The translations under genes and the position numbers were made by a program. DNA of 64,000 bases from Ferrovibrio terrae (GTDB lineage Bacteria; Pseudomonadota; Alphaproteobacteria; Ferrovibrionales; Ferrovibrionaceae), in the NCBI RefSeq assembly GCF_007197755.1, contig NZ_CP041636.1, positions 2,640,001-2,704,000 on the forward strand, read 5' to 3'. The notes under the pieces were generated by a model. The model was not told the DNA's origin. It ran no database searches and saw nothing but the letters and a program-made list of their open reading frames with translations. Every line of letters begins with the position of its first letter. Within the stretch, counting starts at the first letter, position 1. Of the stretch, positions 24,329-33,925 are shown piece after piece.

Positions 24329-26559
24329 CAGCGCTTGCTTCCGCGATAGGCACGGCGCGAACCGGCGCGGCCACCGGTGGAGCGTCCGGCAGGGCGCGGT
24401 GCCTTGGCGGCATCTTCAGAGAAGCCGGCTGGCCTGCGGTTCTGGATGGTGATTTCCAGTTCGTTCATTTCCAGCCGCTTGATCTCGTCGCGCAGGCGCG
24501 CGGCTTCCTCGAATTCGAGATTGCCGGCCGCTTCCTGCATGCGTTTCTCAAGGTCGTCGAGATGGGCCTTCAGATTGTTGCCGACGAGATGGCCGCCGCT
24601 GGCGGCGCCGGCATCGACGGTGAAATGATCCTGCTCGTACACCGACTGCAGGATGTCGCCGATCTGCTTCTTGATGCTTTCGGGCGTGATGCCGTTCTCT
24701 TCGTTATAGGTCTGCTGCTTCGCACGGCGGCGCGCGGTCTCGTCGAGCGCGCGCTTCATGCTGTTCGTGATCTTGTCGGCATACAGGATCGCGCGGCCCT
24801 CGACGTTGCGTGCGGCGCGGCCAATCGTCTGGATCAGCGAGGTTTCCGAGCGCAGGAAGCCTTCCTTGTCGGCATCCAGGATGGCGACCAGTGCGCATTC
24901 CGGAATATCCAGGCCCTCGCGCAGCAGGTTGATGCCGATCAGGATGTCGAACACGCCCAGCCGCAGGTCGCGCAGAATCTCGATACGCTCCAGCGTTTCG
25001 ATGTCCGAATGCAGGTAACGCACCTTGAGGCCGACTTCGGTCATGTATTCGGTAAGGTCTTCCGACATGCGCTTGGTCAGGGTGGTCACCAGCACGCGGT
25101 GGCCTTTTTTCACCATCTCCTTGCATTCGGCCAGCAGATCGTCGACCTGATGCTCGACCGGGCGGATCTCGGTCACCGGATCTATAAGCCCGGTGGGGCG
25201 GATCACCTGTTCGGAGAAGACACCGCCGGTGCGTTCCATTTCCCATTTGCCCGGCGTGGCCGAGACGAACACGCTCTGCGGCCGCAGCTGCTCCCATTCC
25301 TTGAAACGCAGCGGCCGGTTGTCGATGCAGGATGGCAGGCGGAAGCCGTATTCGGCCAGCGTCGCCTTGCGCCGGAAGTCGCCGCGGAACATGCCACCAA
25401 TCTGCGGCACGGTGACATGGCTTTCGTCGACAAACAGCAGCGCGTTGTCGGGCAGGTATTCAAACAGTGTCGGCGGCGGCGCGCCTGGTCCGCGGCCGGT
25501 GAGATAGCGCGAATAGTTTTCGATGCCGGCGCAGGCGCCGGTCGCCACCATCATCTCGAGGTCGAAACTGGTGCGCTGCTCCAGCCGCTGGGCTTCCACC
25601 AGACGGCCCATCTTCATCAGCTGGTCGAGGCGGACACGCAAATCCGCCTTGATCTGCTCGATGGCCTGATTCAGCGTCGGCTTGGGCGTCACATAGTGGC
25701 TGTTGGCGTACAGCTTCACGGCCTGGATCGCGTCGGTCTTGTGGCCAGTCAGCGGATCGAATTCAACGATGCTTTCCAGTTCGTCGCCGAACAGCGACAG
25801 GCGCCAGGCGCGGTCTTCCATATGCGAGGGGAAGATTTCCACGCCATCACCACGCACACGGAAAGCGCCACGGGCAAAGGCCGTGTCGTTGCGGCGATAC
25901 TGCAGCTCGACCAGACGGCGCAGCAAGGTATCGCGGTCGATGCGATCGCCGGCCTTGAGATTCAGCGTCATCTCGGAATAGGTCTCGACCGAGCCGATAC
26001 CGTAGATGCAGGAGACCGAGGCGACGATGATCACGTCATCGCGTTCGAGCAGGGCACGCGTGGCCGAGTGGCGCATGCGGTCGATCTGCTCGTTAACCGA
26101 GGAGTCTTTCTCGATGTAGGTGTCGCTGCGCGCCACATAGGCTTCAGGCTGGTAATAGTCGTAATAGGAGACGAAGTATTCCACCGCATTGTTGGGGAAG
26201 AACGCCTTCATCTCACCGTACAGCTGCGCGGCCAGCGTCTTGTTCGGCGCCAGGATCAGGGCAGGCCTACCGGAGCGCGCAATGATCTGCGCCATGGTGA
26301 AGGTCTTGCCCGAACCGGTGACACCCAGCAGAACCTGGTCGCGTTCGTCGTTCAAAACGCCTTCGGTCAGTTCGGCAATGGCGGTCGGCTGGTCGCCCTT
26401 GGGTTCGTAGGGGGCCTGCAAGTCATAGGCAATGCCGCCTTCGCTCTTGTCCGGGCGGGGCGGGCGGTGCGGCACGAAATCGGGGAAATTGGCATCGGCG
26501 AACCGATCCGGATCCTCGATCTGGCGCTCCACACTCTGGATCACGGGGCTCTGGCTCAT
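24328..26559 (-). CDS. uvrB: Excinuclease ABC subunit B
   Basis: The 743-residue damage-verification helicase of UvrABC. Walker [12 protein letters not shown], the beta-hairpin region [27 protein letters not shown], helicase motifs ([35 protein letters not shown]) and the C-terminal UVR motif [15 protein letters not shown] are all present. The tail is Arg/Gly-rich ([13 protein letters not shown]). The frame continues 88 codons further upstream, but MSQSPVIQ at 26559 gives the family N-terminus. Divergent from rfbB. Confidence 0.96.
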   Translation of the reverse strand: MSQSPVIQSVERQIEDPDRFADANFPDFVPHRPPRPDKSEGGIAYDLQAPYEPKGDQPTAIAELTEGVLNDERDQVLLGVTGSGKTFTMAQIIARSGRPALILAPNKTLAAQLYGEMKAFFPNNAVEYFVSYYDYYQPEAYVARSDTYIEKDSSVNEQIDRMRHSATRALLERDDVIIVASVSCIYGIGSVETYSEMTLNLKAGDRIDRDTLLRRLVELQYRRNDTAFARGAFRVRGDGVEIFPSHMEDRAWRLSLFGDELESIVEFDPLTGHKTDAIQAVKLYANSHYVTPKPTLNQAIEQIKADLRVRLDQLMKMGRLVEAQRLEQRTSFDLEMMVATGACAGIENYSRYLTGRGPGAPPPTLFEYLPDNALLFVDESHVTVPQIGGMFRGDFRRKATLAEYGFRLPSCIDNRPLRFKEWEQLRPQSVFVSATPGKWEMERTGGVFSEQVIRPTGLIDPVTEIRPVEHQVDDLLAECKEMVKKGHRVLVTTLTKRMSEDLTEYMTEVGLKVRYLHSDIETLERIEILRDLRLGVFDILIGINLLREGLDIPECALVAILDADKEGFLRSETSLIQTIGRAARNVEGRAILYADKITNSMKRALDETARRRAKQQTYNEENGITPESIKKQIGDILQSVYEQDHFTVDAGAASGGHLVGNNLKAHLDDLEKRMQEAAGNLEFEEAARLRDEIKRLEMNELEITIQNRRPAGFSEDAAKAPRPAGRSTGGRAGSRRAYRGSKR

Positions 26560-26728
26560 GGCTGCCAATATGGGGCGGGATGGGCCTGCCGCCAAGGCGC
26601 CGATGGCCCCGGAATCGGCACGGAATGCGCCCAAAGGACGTTCCGGTGCCCTGCTGCTGCCACAGTCTGGCAAGACCTTCCAGGCCGTTGGGCCCTCCGG
26701 TATACAGGGGCCCAGGGAGATCGCATCC

Positions 26729-27775
26729 ATGACCGTTATCGTTACCGGCGGCGCCGGCTTCATCGGCTCCGCCCTGGTCCGCCGGCTCAATGCGCAGAAG
26801 CGCCGCGTCGTTACCATCGACAAGCTGACCTATGCCGGCAACCCGGATAATATCGCCGCCCTGCCGCATCCCGAACTGCACAGCTTCGAGCAGGTCGATA
26901 TCTGCGACCGCGCCGCCATCAAGCGCATTTATGCCGGGGTGAAGCCGCAGGCGGTCTATCACCTGGCCGCCGAAAGCCATGTCGACCGTTCGATCGACAG
27001 CCCGGCGCCATTCATCGAGACCAACGTGAATGGCAGTCTCGTGCTGCTGGAGGCGGCGCTGGATCACTGGCGCGGGCTGGATGGAATCGCGAAGGGCCAG
27101 TTCCGCCATTTGCAGGTCTCGACCGACGAGGTCTATGGCGAGCTGGGCGACACTGGCTATTTTGATGAGAACAGCTCCTACAAGCCGAACTCGCCCTATG
27201 CCGCCAGCAAGGCGGCCTCGGATCATCTGGCGCGCGCCTTTGGCCGCACCTATGGCCTGTCGGTCATGGTCACCAATTGCGGCAACAACTACGGCCCTTA
27301 CCAGTTTCCGGAAAAGCTGATCCCGCTCACCGTTCTGAACGCGCTGGAGGGCAAGACCCTGCCGATCTATGGTAAGGGCGAGCAGGTGCGCGACTGGATT
27401 CATGTCGAGGATCATGCTGCCGCGCTGCAGATGGCAATGGAAAAAGGCCGGTCGGGCGAAACCTACCTGATCGGCTCGCGCGGCGAACAGCGCAACATCG
27501 ACCTGGTGCACAAGCTCTGCGCCGTGCTCGACGGCCTGGTGCCGCGGCAGGATGGCAAGAGTTATGCGACGCAGATCGCCTTCGTCACCGACCGGCCGGG
27601 CCACGATGCGCGCTATGCCATCGATCCTTCCAAGGCCGAGCGTGAACTGGGCTGGAAGCCGGGCCATACGCTGGAAGCCGGCCTGAAGGCAACCATCCAG
27701 TGGTACCTCGACAATTCGGCGTGGTGCCGCCGCGCCGGGCAGGCCTATGACCGCGGGCGCATCGGCCTCGGCTAG
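26729..27775 (+). CDS. rfbB: dTDP-glucose 4,6-dehydratase
   Basis: A 348-residue extended SDR converting dTDP-glucose to dTDP-4-keto-6-deoxyglucose on the way to dTDP-rhamnose and other deoxysugars. It has TGGAGFIG at residues 6-13, [18 protein letters not shown], the catalytic [10 protein letters not shown] and [13 protein letters not shown] (Tyr-x3-Lys), then [20 protein letters not shown] precedes the ATG. The frame is open much further upstream, but only this start gives the Rossmann N-terminus. The rest of the rhamnose set is absent from the window, so it is an orphan here. Confidence 0.95.
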   Translation: MTVIVTGGAGFIGSALVRRLNAQKRRVVTIDKLTYAGNPDNIAALPHPELHSFEQVDICDRAAIKRIYAGVKPQAVYHLAAESHVDRSIDSPAPFIETNVNGSLVLLEAALDHWRGLDGIAKGQFRHLQVSTDEVYGELGDTGYFDENSSYKPNSPYAASKAASDHLARAFGRTYGLSVMVTNCGNNYGPYQFPEKLIPLTVLNALEGKTLPIYGKGEQVRDWIHVEDHAAALQMAMEKGRSGETYLIGSRGEQRNIDLVHKLCAVLDGLVPRQDGKSYATQIAFVTDRPGHDARYAIDPSKAERELGWKPGHTLEAGLKATIQWYLDNSAWCRRAGQAYDRGRIGLG

Positions 27776-27800
27776 GGTTTGTCCCGCCGCCGGTTCGCGC

Positions 27801-27900
27801 CCGTCCGGAGCCAGTTCGAGCCAGTTTCGTCCTGTTTGAGCCAGTTCCGTCCTGTTTCGTCCCGTTTCGTCCTGTTCTGTCCCGTAGAATCCCGCGTAAG
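27801..27900. repeat. Tract of about ten degenerate 10-bp repeats
   Basis: From 27801 to 27900 the sequence steps in exact 10-bp units close to CCNGTTTCGT (CCAGTTCGAG, CCAGTTTCGT, CCTGTTTGAG, CCAGTTCCGT, CCTGTTTCGT, CCCGTTTCGT, CCTGTTCTGT and decayed ends). It lies 26 nt after rfbB in a 377-nt gap (27776-28152) that otherwise holds only an A/T-rich stretch (about 27980-28050) and a terminator. Open frames across it give repetitive peptides in more than one frame, so it is treated as non-coding. Confidence 0.8.
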
Positions 27901-28101
27901 TGCTTGGCCTTGTGTACCAAGGCATTGATTTCCCGATCCACGATGTCCAACAGCAGCGCCGTTTGGCCGGCCCGCTCTTTGTTGCATATTTGAGTATGCG
28001 AACAAATGTTCTTATATGATGGGAATATTAGCATAATAACTGATAAGAGGAAAGGGTAGCCGCGTGGGCGGCAGCCTGCCGGACCGCGACGCCATGAAAC
28101 G

Positions 28102-28129
28102 AAAACGGCCCGCCGAAGCGGGCCGTTTT
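28102..28129 (-). terminator. Terminator of the liv operon
   Basis: Perfect 12-bp arms (28102-28113 and 28118-28129) enclose TTCG on the minus strand, a stable tetraloop, and the stem ends in TTTT followed by CGTTT. It lies 23 nt after the livM stop. The symmetrical A/T ends could also act on the plus strand. Confidence 0.85.
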
Positions 28130-28152
28130 GCTTTTGGGGGTGCGAACTGCGC

Positions 28153-29130
28153 TTAGGCCTTGTTGGTCCGGCGCTCCCACCAGGCCTGGATCTCGCCGAC
28201 GATGCCTTTGCGGAAGGCCATCACGACGACCACGAAGATGAAGCCCTGAATCACCAGCACCCATTCGCCGAAGCCGGCGAGGTAGTTCTGCATGGTGATG
28301 ATCACGGCAGCACCGACCACCGGGCCGAAAATGGTGCCCATGCCGCCGACCAGCGTCATCAGCACGACCTCGCCCGACATCTGCCAGGTCACGTCGGTCA
28401 GCGAGGCGAGCTGGAAGACCAGCGCCTTGGTGGCGCCGGCAAGACCCGCCAGTGCGGCCGACAGCACGAAGGCCAGCAGCTTGTAATGATCGACGCGGTA
28501 ACCGAGCGAGATGGCGCGTGGCTCGTTCTCGCGGATCGCCTTCAGCACCTGGCCGAAGGGCGAGTTGACGGTGCGCCAGATCAGCAGGAAGGCGCCGGCA
28601 AAGATCGCCAGCACGACATAGTAGAAGGTCAGATCGTTCTGGATATTGATCAGGCCGAAGAGCGGCCGGCGCGGGATGGCCTGGATGCCGTCCTCGCCGC
28701 CGGTGAACTTCACCTGGAGGCAGTAGAAGAACACCATCTGCGACAGCGCCAGCGTCACCATGGCGAAGTAGATGCCCTGGCGGCGGATGGCCAGCAGGCC
28801 GGTGACGAGACCGAGCACGGCGCCGCAGGCGGTGCCGTACAGGATGCCGAGTTCAGGCGAGAAGCCCCAGGCCTTGACCGAATAGCCGCTGACATAGGCC
28901 GCCAGGCCAAAGAACATGGCATGGCCGAACGACAGCAGGCCGACATAGCCGATCAGCAGGTTGAAGGCGCAGGCGAACAGCGCGAAGCACAGCACCTTCA
29001 TCAGGAAGACCGGATAGATCGCGATCGGTGCGACGAGGCCGATGCCGATCATGACCGCAAAGGCGATCAGTTCACGGTGCTTGGTGCTCTCGGACTTTGG
29101 CACGACGGAGGCGGTAACGGCAGTGCTCAT
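28153..29130 (-). CDS. livM: Branched-chain amino acid ABC transporter permease LivM
   Basis: A 325-residue inner-membrane permease with about nine to ten TM segments. The family stretch NLLIGYVGLLSFGHAMFFGLAAYVSGY near residues 59-86, and GLTG/AALAGLAGATKALVF and VVLMTLVGGMGTIFGPVVGAA near the C-terminus, are clear. It pairs with LivH, 10 nt upstream. The substrate class (branched-chain amino acids, amides or urea) cannot be fixed from the permeases. Confidence 0.92.
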   Translation of the reverse strand: MSTAVTASVVPKSESTKHRELIAFAVMIGIGLVAPIAIYPVFLMKVLCFALFACAFNLLIGYVGLLSFGHAMFFGLAAYVSGYSVKAWGFSPELGILYGTACGAVLGLVTGLLAIRRQGIYFAMVTLALSQMVFFYCLQVKFTGGEDGIQAIPRRPLFGLINIQNDLTFYYVVLAIFAGAFLLIWRTVNSPFGQVLKAIRENEPRAISLGYRVDHYKLLAFVLSAALAGLAGATKALVFQLASLTDVTWQMSGEVVLMTLVGGMGTIFGPVVGAAVIITMQNYLAGFGEWVLVIQGFIFVVVVMAFRKGIVGEIQAWWERRTNKA

Positions 29131-29140
29131 GGCCTTGTCC

Positions 29141-30025
29141 TTACTTGGGTGTGCCGAACAGGCCGGCAGGCTTCACCATCAGCACAATGGCCATGACGAT
29201 GAAGATCACGGTATTGGAGGCTTCCGGGTAGAAGACCTTGGTCAGGCCTTCGATGATGCCGAGCGAGAAGCCGGTGATGATCGCGCCCAGGATCGAGCCC
29301 ATACCGCCGATCACGACCACGGCGAATACGATGATGATCAGGTTGGAGCCCATCAGAGGGCTGACGTTATAGGCAGGTGCGGCCAGCACGCCGGCCAATC
29401 CGGCCAGGCCGACGCCGAAGCCGTAGGTCAGCGTGATCATGCGCGGCACGTTGATGCCGAAAGCCTGCACCAGGTCGGGGCGCTCGGTGGCGGCGCGCAG
29501 ATAGGAGCCGAGCTTGGTGCGCTCGATCATGAACCAGGTGCCGAAGCAGATCACCAGCGAGGCGATCACAATCCAGGCGCGGTAGTTGGGCAGGAACATG
29601 AAGTCGAGCCGTGTGCCGCCCGGCAGCGGGTTGGCGTAGGGCAGGCCCGACGAACCGAACTGCTTGCGGAAGACACCCTCGATCATCAGCGCCAGGCCGA
29701 AAGTGAGCAGCAGGCCGTAGAGGTGATCCAGATGATAGAGGCGCTTAAGCAGCAGCTTCTCCATCACAACACCGGTCGCGCCGACAATCAGCGGCGCCAG
29801 AACCAGCGCGCCCCAGTAAGGAATGCCGGCCCATTCAAGCAGCATCCAGGCGGCAAAGGCGCCCATCATATACTGGGCACCATGGGTGAAATTGATGACA
29901 TTGAGCAGGCCGAAGATCACGGCCAAGCCGAGACTCATCATCGCATAAAAGGCACCATTGATCAGGCCGAGCAGAAGCTGCCCGAACAACGCCTGCGGCG
30001 GAATGCCGATTAACTCGAACAACAT
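29141..30025 (-). CDS. livH: Branched-chain amino acid ABC transporter permease LivH
   Basis: A 294-residue permease. Typical blocks are LLLGLINGAFYAMMSLGLAVIFGLLNVINFTHGAQYMMGAF near residues 15-55 and FAVVVIGGMGSILGAIITGF near the end, including the cytoplasmic coupling GMGS stretch. It forms a heterodimer with LivM. A 72-nt gap with a strong hairpin separates it from livK upstream. Confidence 0.93.
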   Translation of the reverse strand: MLFELIGIPPQALFGQLLLGLINGAFYAMMSLGLAVIFGLLNVINFTHGAQYMMGAFAAWMLLEWAGIPYWGALVLAPLIVGATGVVMEKLLLKRLYHLDHLYGLLLTFGLALMIEGVFRKQFGSSGLPYANPLPGGTRLDFMFLPNYRAWIVIASLVICFGTWFMIERTKLGSYLRAATERPDLVQAFGINVPRMITLTYGFGVGLAGLAGVLAAPAYNVSPLMGSNLIIIVFAVVVIGGMGSILGAIITGFSLGIIEGLTKVFYPEASNTVIFIVMAIVLMVKPAGLFGTPK

Positions 30026-30053
30026 GCGAAGACCCCCGGTAGAAAATCGAAAT

Positions 30054-30081
30054 GGTGCCGGCCGGTCGCCCGGCCGGCACC
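30054..30081 (-). terminator. Intercistronic hairpin between livK and livH
   Basis: Arms 30054-30065 and 30070-30081 pair perfectly over 12 bp (GGTGCCGGCCGG type) with a 4-nt loop, 17 nt after the livK stop. No T run follows directly (ATTTCGATTTTC). Such a hairpin would leave more stable livK message than permease message, fitting the need for excess binding protein. Confidence 0.7.
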
Positions 30082-30097
30082 TGAGTTCAGGAGCTGA

Positions 30098-31312
30098 TTA
30101 GCTCTTCTTGACCAGCGAGCAATCGCCGTCGCCCAGCGGGCGGAAGGCTTCGGCAGCCGGAATGGTCTTCTTGACGGTGACGTAATCCCACGGCTTCTTC
30201 GACTCACCCGGCTTCTTCACTTCGACCAGGTACATGTCGTGCATGTGGCGGCCGTCCTCGCGGATGGTGCCCTTGCCGAACAGCTTGTCCTCGGTCGGGA
30301 TGCTCTTCATCTTGGCCACCACGGCTGCGCCGTCGGCATCCGCCTTCATGGCCTCGACAGCCTTCAGGTAATGGATGACCGACGAATAGATGCCGGCCTG
30401 CACCATGGTCGGATGCTTGCCGCCATTGGCTGCAGCAAACTCCTTGGCAAACGCGCGGTTGTTGTCGTTCATATCCCAGTACCAGGCGGTGGTGAAGTTC
30501 AGGCCCTGGGCAGTCTTCAGGCCCAGCGCATGGACGTCGGTGATGAACATCAGCATGCCCGCAAGCTTCTGGCCGCCTTCGACGATGCCGAATTCAGCCG
30601 CCTGCTTGATCGAGTTGATGGTGTCGCCGCCGGCATTGGCGAGACCGACGATCTGCGCCTTCGAGGCCTGCGCCTGCAGCAGGAAGGACGAGAAGTCATT
30701 GGTCGACAGCGGATGACGGACGGCGCCCGTAACCGTGCCGCCATTCTTCTTCACCACGTCGCCGGTATCCTTCTCCAGCGCATGGCCGAAGGCATAGTCG
30801 GCAGTCAGGAAGTACCAGCTCTTGCCGCCGGTCTGCACGATGGCCTTGCCGGTGCCGTTGGCCAGCGCCCAGGTGTCGTAAGTCCAGTGGATGAAATTGG
30901 CGTTGCAGGCCTTGCCGGTCAGGTCGGAACTGGCCGGACCGGAGCCGAGGAACACCTTGTTCTTTTCCTTGGCGATCTGGGTGATGGCGAGCGCGACCGA
31001 GGAGGTCGGCACGTCAACGATGACATCGACGCCGTCAACGTCATACCACTGACGGGCGATGTTCGAGCCCACGTCGGGCTTGTTCTGGTGGTCGGCGAAA
31101 ACGACTTCCACCTTCAGGCCCTTGGCGGCGGCGCCGTAATCCTCGACCGCTTTCTTGGCAGCCCAGGTGCCACCCGGACCGGACACGTCGGCATAGAGGC
31201 CGGACTGGTCGTTCATCACGCCGATCTTGATCGTGCCGCCGCTGTATTGCGCATGAGCGCTGCCGGCCGCGAGCAATGCTGCCGTAGTGACAGCCAAAGT
31301 ATTAAAACGCAT
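30098..31312 (-). CDS. livK: ABC transporter substrate-binding protein (LivK-like)
   Basis: A 404-residue periplasmic binding protein of type I fold. The signal peptide covers residues 1-21 (TLAVTTAALLAAGSAHA, cleavage after AHA). The mature part starts GTIKIGVMNDQSGLYADVSGPG, the ligand-binding layout of Peripla_BP_6. Positions such as DVPTSSVALAITQIAKEKNKVFLGSG are typical. GGAGGAAACG directly precedes the ATG. The ligand could be a branched-chain amino acid, amide or aromatic compound; this subgroup is broad in alphaproteobacteria. Confidence 0.9.
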   Translation of the reverse strand: MRFNTLAVTTAALLAAGSAHAQYSGGTIKIGVMNDQSGLYADVSGPGGTWAAKKAVEDYGAAAKGLKVEVVFADHQNKPDVGSNIARQWYDVDGVDVIVDVPTSSVALAITQIAKEKNKVFLGSGPASSDLTGKACNANFIHWTYDTWALANGTGKAIVQTGGKSWYFLTADYAFGHALEKDTGDVVKKNGGTVTGAVRHPLSTNDFSSFLLQAQASKAQIVGLANAGGDTINSIKQAAEFGIVEGGQKLAGMLMFITDVHALGLKTAQGLNFTTAWYWDMNDNNRAFAKEFAAANGGKHPTMVQAGIYSSVIHYLKAVEAMKADADGAAVVAKMKSIPTEDKLFGKGTIREDGRHMHDMYLVEVKKPGESKKPWDYVTVKKTIPAAEAFRPLGDGDCSLVKKS

Positions 31313-31339
31313 CGTTTCCTCCTTGGTTAAACCTGCCTG

Positions 31340-32047
31340 TTAGACGCCGAGATATGTCTCAAGCTTTTTTGTGTTTTGACTGATCTGGTCGTTGGGGATC
31401 ATGTCGATCACGTGGCCGTGCTCGACGATGTAGTGGCGATCGGCCACCGTGCTGGCGAAGCGGAAGTTCTGCTCGACCAGCAGAATCGTGAAGCCCTTCT
31501 CCTTGAGCAGCCGGATCATCGCGCCGATCTGCTGCACGATCACCGGGGCCAGGCCTTCGGTCGGCTCGTCCAGCAGCAGCAGCGTGGCGCCGGTGCGCAG
31601 GATGCGGCCGATCGCCAGCATCTGCTGTTCGCCACCCGACAGTTTGGTGCCCTGGCTTTTCAGGCGTTCCTTCAGGTTCGGGAAGATCTGATAGATCTCC
31701 TCCAGGCTCATGCCGCCGGGCTTCACGATCGGCGGCAGCGTCAGGTTCTCGTAGACGTTCAGGCTGGAGAAGATGCCACGCTCTTCCGGGCAGAAGGCGA
31801 GGCCCAGCTTGGCGATCCGGTTCGACGGCAACTGGATCAGTTCTTCGTTGCCGAACTTCACCGATCCCTTGCGGTTCGGGATCATGCCCATGACCGCTTT
31901 CATCGTCGTGGTCTTGCCGGCGCCGTTGCGGCCGAGCAGGGTGACGACTTCGCCCTTCTTCACCTCGAACTGCATGCCGTGCAGGATATGGCTCTCGCCA
32001 TACCAGGCGTTCAGCTCCGAAACGGCCAGCTCGGTACCATTATGCAT
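31340..32047 (-). CDS. livF: Branched-chain amino acid ABC transporter ATPase LivF
   Basis: A 235-residue ABC ATPase. Walker A is GRNGAGKTT, the signature is LSGGEQQMLAIGR and Walker B is LLLLDEPTEGLAP with the LVEQN switch; the EEL/GLAFCPEERGIF stretch is the LivF-specific region. MHNGTELAV at 32047 is preferred over a start eight codons upstream because it overlaps the livG stop by 8 nt (ATGCATAA), a common coupling. Confidence 0.93.
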   Translation of the reverse strand: MHNGTELAVSELNAWYGESHILHGMQFEVKKGEVVTLLGRNGAGKTTTMKAVMGMIPNRKGSVKFGNEELIQLPSNRIAKLGLAFCPEERGIFSSLNVYENLTLPPIVKPGGMSLEEIYQIFPNLKERLKSQGTKLSGGEQQMLAIGRILRTGATLLLLDEPTEGLAPVIVQQIGAMIRLLKEKGFTILLVEQNFRFASTVADRHYIVEHGHVIDMIPNDQISQNTKKLETYLGV

Positions 32048-32795
32048 GGCCGGTCCCCATATACGCTTCAATGACTTCGGGATTCTTCGAAACGGCCTCG
32101 TAATTGCCCTCGGCGAGAATCTCGCCGCGGCGCAGTACGGTGATCGTGTCGCTCAGTTTGGCGACGACGCTCAGATTATGCTCAACCATCAGCACGGTGC
32201 GGTTTTGGGCCACCGTTTTGATCAGCTCTGAAATCTTGTCGATGTCTTCGTGGCCCATGCCGGCCATCGGCTCGTCGAGCAGCATCATTTCCGGCTCGAG
32301 CGCCAGCGTCGTGGCAATCTCCAGGGCGCGTTTGCGCCCGTAGGGGAGCTCCACAGCGGTATGCTTGCGGTATTCGATCAGGCCGACCGCCTTCAGCAGC
32401 TCTTCCGCCCGGTCATTCAGGGCGTTCAGACTGGTTTCCGGCCGCCAGAAATGGAAGCTGGTCCCCAGCGGGCGCTGCAGCGCCACGCGCACATTCTCCA
32501 GCAGAGACAGATGCGGGAAAACCGCCGAAATCTGGAAAGACCGCACCATCCCGCTGCGGGCGATATCCGCCGGCTTCTGGCTGGTGATGTCGCGCCCGTT
32601 ATAGGTGATCTTGCCGCGGCTGGGTGCCAGGAACTTGGTCAGCAGGTTGAAGCAGGTGGTCTTGCCCGCACCATTGGGACCAATCAGCGCGTGGATCGTG
32701 TGGCGACGGACGTTCAGATTCACGTCCTTCACCGCAACAAAGCCGGCGAACTCCTTGGTCAGACCTTCAGTCGTGAGAATATAGTCGTCGGCCAT
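32040..32795 (-). CDS. livG: Branched-chain amino acid ABC transporter ATPase LivG
   Basis: A 251-residue ABC ATPase and first gene of the livG-livF-livK-livH-livM operon. Walker A is GPNGAGKTT. ISGG is degenerate: the signature region reads ELPYGRKRALEIATTLA, as in LivG relatives where LPYG/LSYG replaces LSGG. Walker B is MLLDEPMAGMGHED, followed by VEHN. The Met-Gly-His after the Walker B (GMGHED, where most LivG have GLN) is a slight variation. Confidence 0.93.
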   Translation of the reverse strand: MADDYILTTEGLTKEFAGFVAVKDVNLNVRRHTIHALIGPNGAGKTTCFNLLTKFLAPSRGKITYNGRDITSQKPADIARSGMVRSFQISAVFPHLSLLENVRVALQRPLGTSFHFWRPETSLNALNDRAEELLKAVGLIEYRKHTAVELPYGRKRALEIATTLALEPEMMLLDEPMAGMGHEDIDKISELIKTVAQNRTVLMVEHNLSVVAKLSDTITVLRRGEILAEGNYEAVSKNPEVIEAYMGTGHA

Positions 32796-32830
32796 TTTTC
32801 CGAACGCTCGTTAATTTTTGCTCCCTGACA

Positions 32831-32844
32831 TCCAGTATTCTGGA
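32831..32844. promoter_or_regulatory. Small palindrome upstream of the liv operon
   Basis: TCCAG (32831-32835) and CTGGA (32840-32844) are perfect inverted repeats around TATT, 36 nt before the livG start. It may be an operator half-site pair in the liv promoter region. There is no other evidence. Confidence 0.3.
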
Positions 32845-32931
32845 CGCGGTGCAAATCAAACGGGATTCGGGTGGGCTTGTAAATAGCCCTAGGCCTACAA
32901 TGTGTTGCGGCTGCTTTAAGTGAAATTGTGC

Positions 32932-33888
32932 CTATCTTCGGGGCAGTTCCGGCGCAATGGTCTCCGGAGAGGCAGGACTGCCTGCCGTCTGGGTTGCGAT
33001 TTTGGTCCGGCGGGCGATCTGGTGCTCGCGATAGGACAGGTAGGTGGCGCTGGCAAAGATGACGGTGCCGCCGATCCAGGTCCACATATCGGGTACTTGG
33101 CCGAAGAAGAAAAAGCCGATGATCGAGGCCCAGATCAGCTTGGTGAAATCCAGCGGCATCAGCGCGGTGGTGTCGCCGTGACGGAAGGCCTCGGTAAACA
33201 GCATGTGACCGGCCGAGCCGCAGGCGCCAAGCAGAAACATGAAGCCGAGTTGCTCCCAGGTCGGCCACTGCCAGACAAACAGCGCGGCGACCAGTGTGAT
33301 CGGCATCAGAAACACCACCATGTAGGTGGCGATGGTAAGGCTGGAATCGGTGCGGGCGAGAATCTTGATGTCGAGCATCGAGCCGGCCCACAGCACCGTC
33401 GAGCCGATTACCAGCATGGGGCCAAGCCCGAGCGGCACCACACCGGGGCGCAGCACCACGAGCGCGCCGAGGAAGCCGATCAACAGTGCGGCAATCCTGC
33501 GGGCATGGATCTTCTCATGCAGTATCAGCACGGCGCCGATGGTCATGAACAGTGGCGCGGTATAGGACAGTGCGGTTGCCTCGGCCAGCGGCGTGATCGC
33601 CAGCGCGGTGAAGAACATCATCATCGAGACGCTGTTCAGGCCGCCGCGGATCGCATGCAGATGCAGCTTGGTGGTCCTGAAGGCTATGAAGCGGCTGCGG
33701 ATGATGGCCGGCAGCAGCACGATGAAGCCGAAAAGGTTGCGGAAAAACGCCACCTCGATCGGCGGCACCTCTTGCGAGACCTTGGCGACCAAGGCATGCA
33801 TGACGCAGAAACAGAGGGCCGAACCCACCATCATCAGCATTGCCTTCGGAGGAGCTGATGAGGAACCGGCAGTGGGGGATTCGGACAT
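32932..33888 (-). CDS. DMT family transporter (EamA domains)
   Basis: A 318-residue membrane protein with ten hydrophobic segments arranged as two EamA repeats, of the RhaT/RarD drug-metabolite superfamily. Typical stretches are EVPPIEVAFFRNLFGFIVLLP in the first half and EAFRHGDTTALMPLDFTKLIWASIIGFFFFGQVPD in the second. MSESPTAG at 33888 is preferred to an ATG at 33936, which would overlap hrpB. Substrate unknown; the S-adenosylmethionine and riboflavin branches of the family are possible. Confidence 0.88.
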   Translation of the reverse strand: MSESPTAGSSSAPPKAMLMMVGSALCFCVMHALVAKVSQEVPPIEVAFFRNLFGFIVLLPAIIRSRFIAFRTTKLHLHAIRGGLNSVSMMMFFTALAITPLAEATALSYTAPLFMTIGAVLILHEKIHARRIAALLIGFLGALVVLRPGVVPLGLGPMLVIGSTVLWAGSMLDIKILARTDSSLTIATYMVVFLMPITLVAALFVWQWPTWEQLGFMFLLGACGSAGHMLFTEAFRHGDTTALMPLDFTKLIWASIIGFFFFGQVPDMWTWIGGTVIFASATYLSYREHQIARRTKIATQTAGSPASPETIAPELPRR

Positions 33889-33925
33889 TCGGACCAGTGT
33901 TTCGCTAAAATCGTAACATTTCAGC

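Noticed and set aside
26560-26823. Upstream extension of uvrB
   Set aside because: Overlaps the rfbB coding start on the other strand and adds 88 residues with no similarity to UvrB.
24313-26850. Very long open frame (845 codons) on the plus strand opposite uvrB
   Set aside because: It mirrors the codon pattern of uvrB, has a His/Gln/Arg-rich composition without any recognisable domain, and the minus-strand uvrB frame has all helicase motifs.
27801-27900. CRISPR array
   Set aside because: Units are 10 bp, contiguous and degenerate; there are no spacers and no cas genes.
27801-27900. LexA (GTTC-N7-GTTC) sites in the repeat tract
   Set aside because: The repeat period is 10 bp, but LexA boxes of alphaproteobacteria need an 11-bp step; the apparent GTTC pairs do not fit.
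27585-28034. Minus-strand frames across the decamer tract, giving repetitive TGRNRT/ETGSNW-like peptides
   Set aside because: The repeat is open in several frames because its 10-bp units rarely make stops. There is no ribosome site, and the rfbB gene covers part of the region on the other strand.
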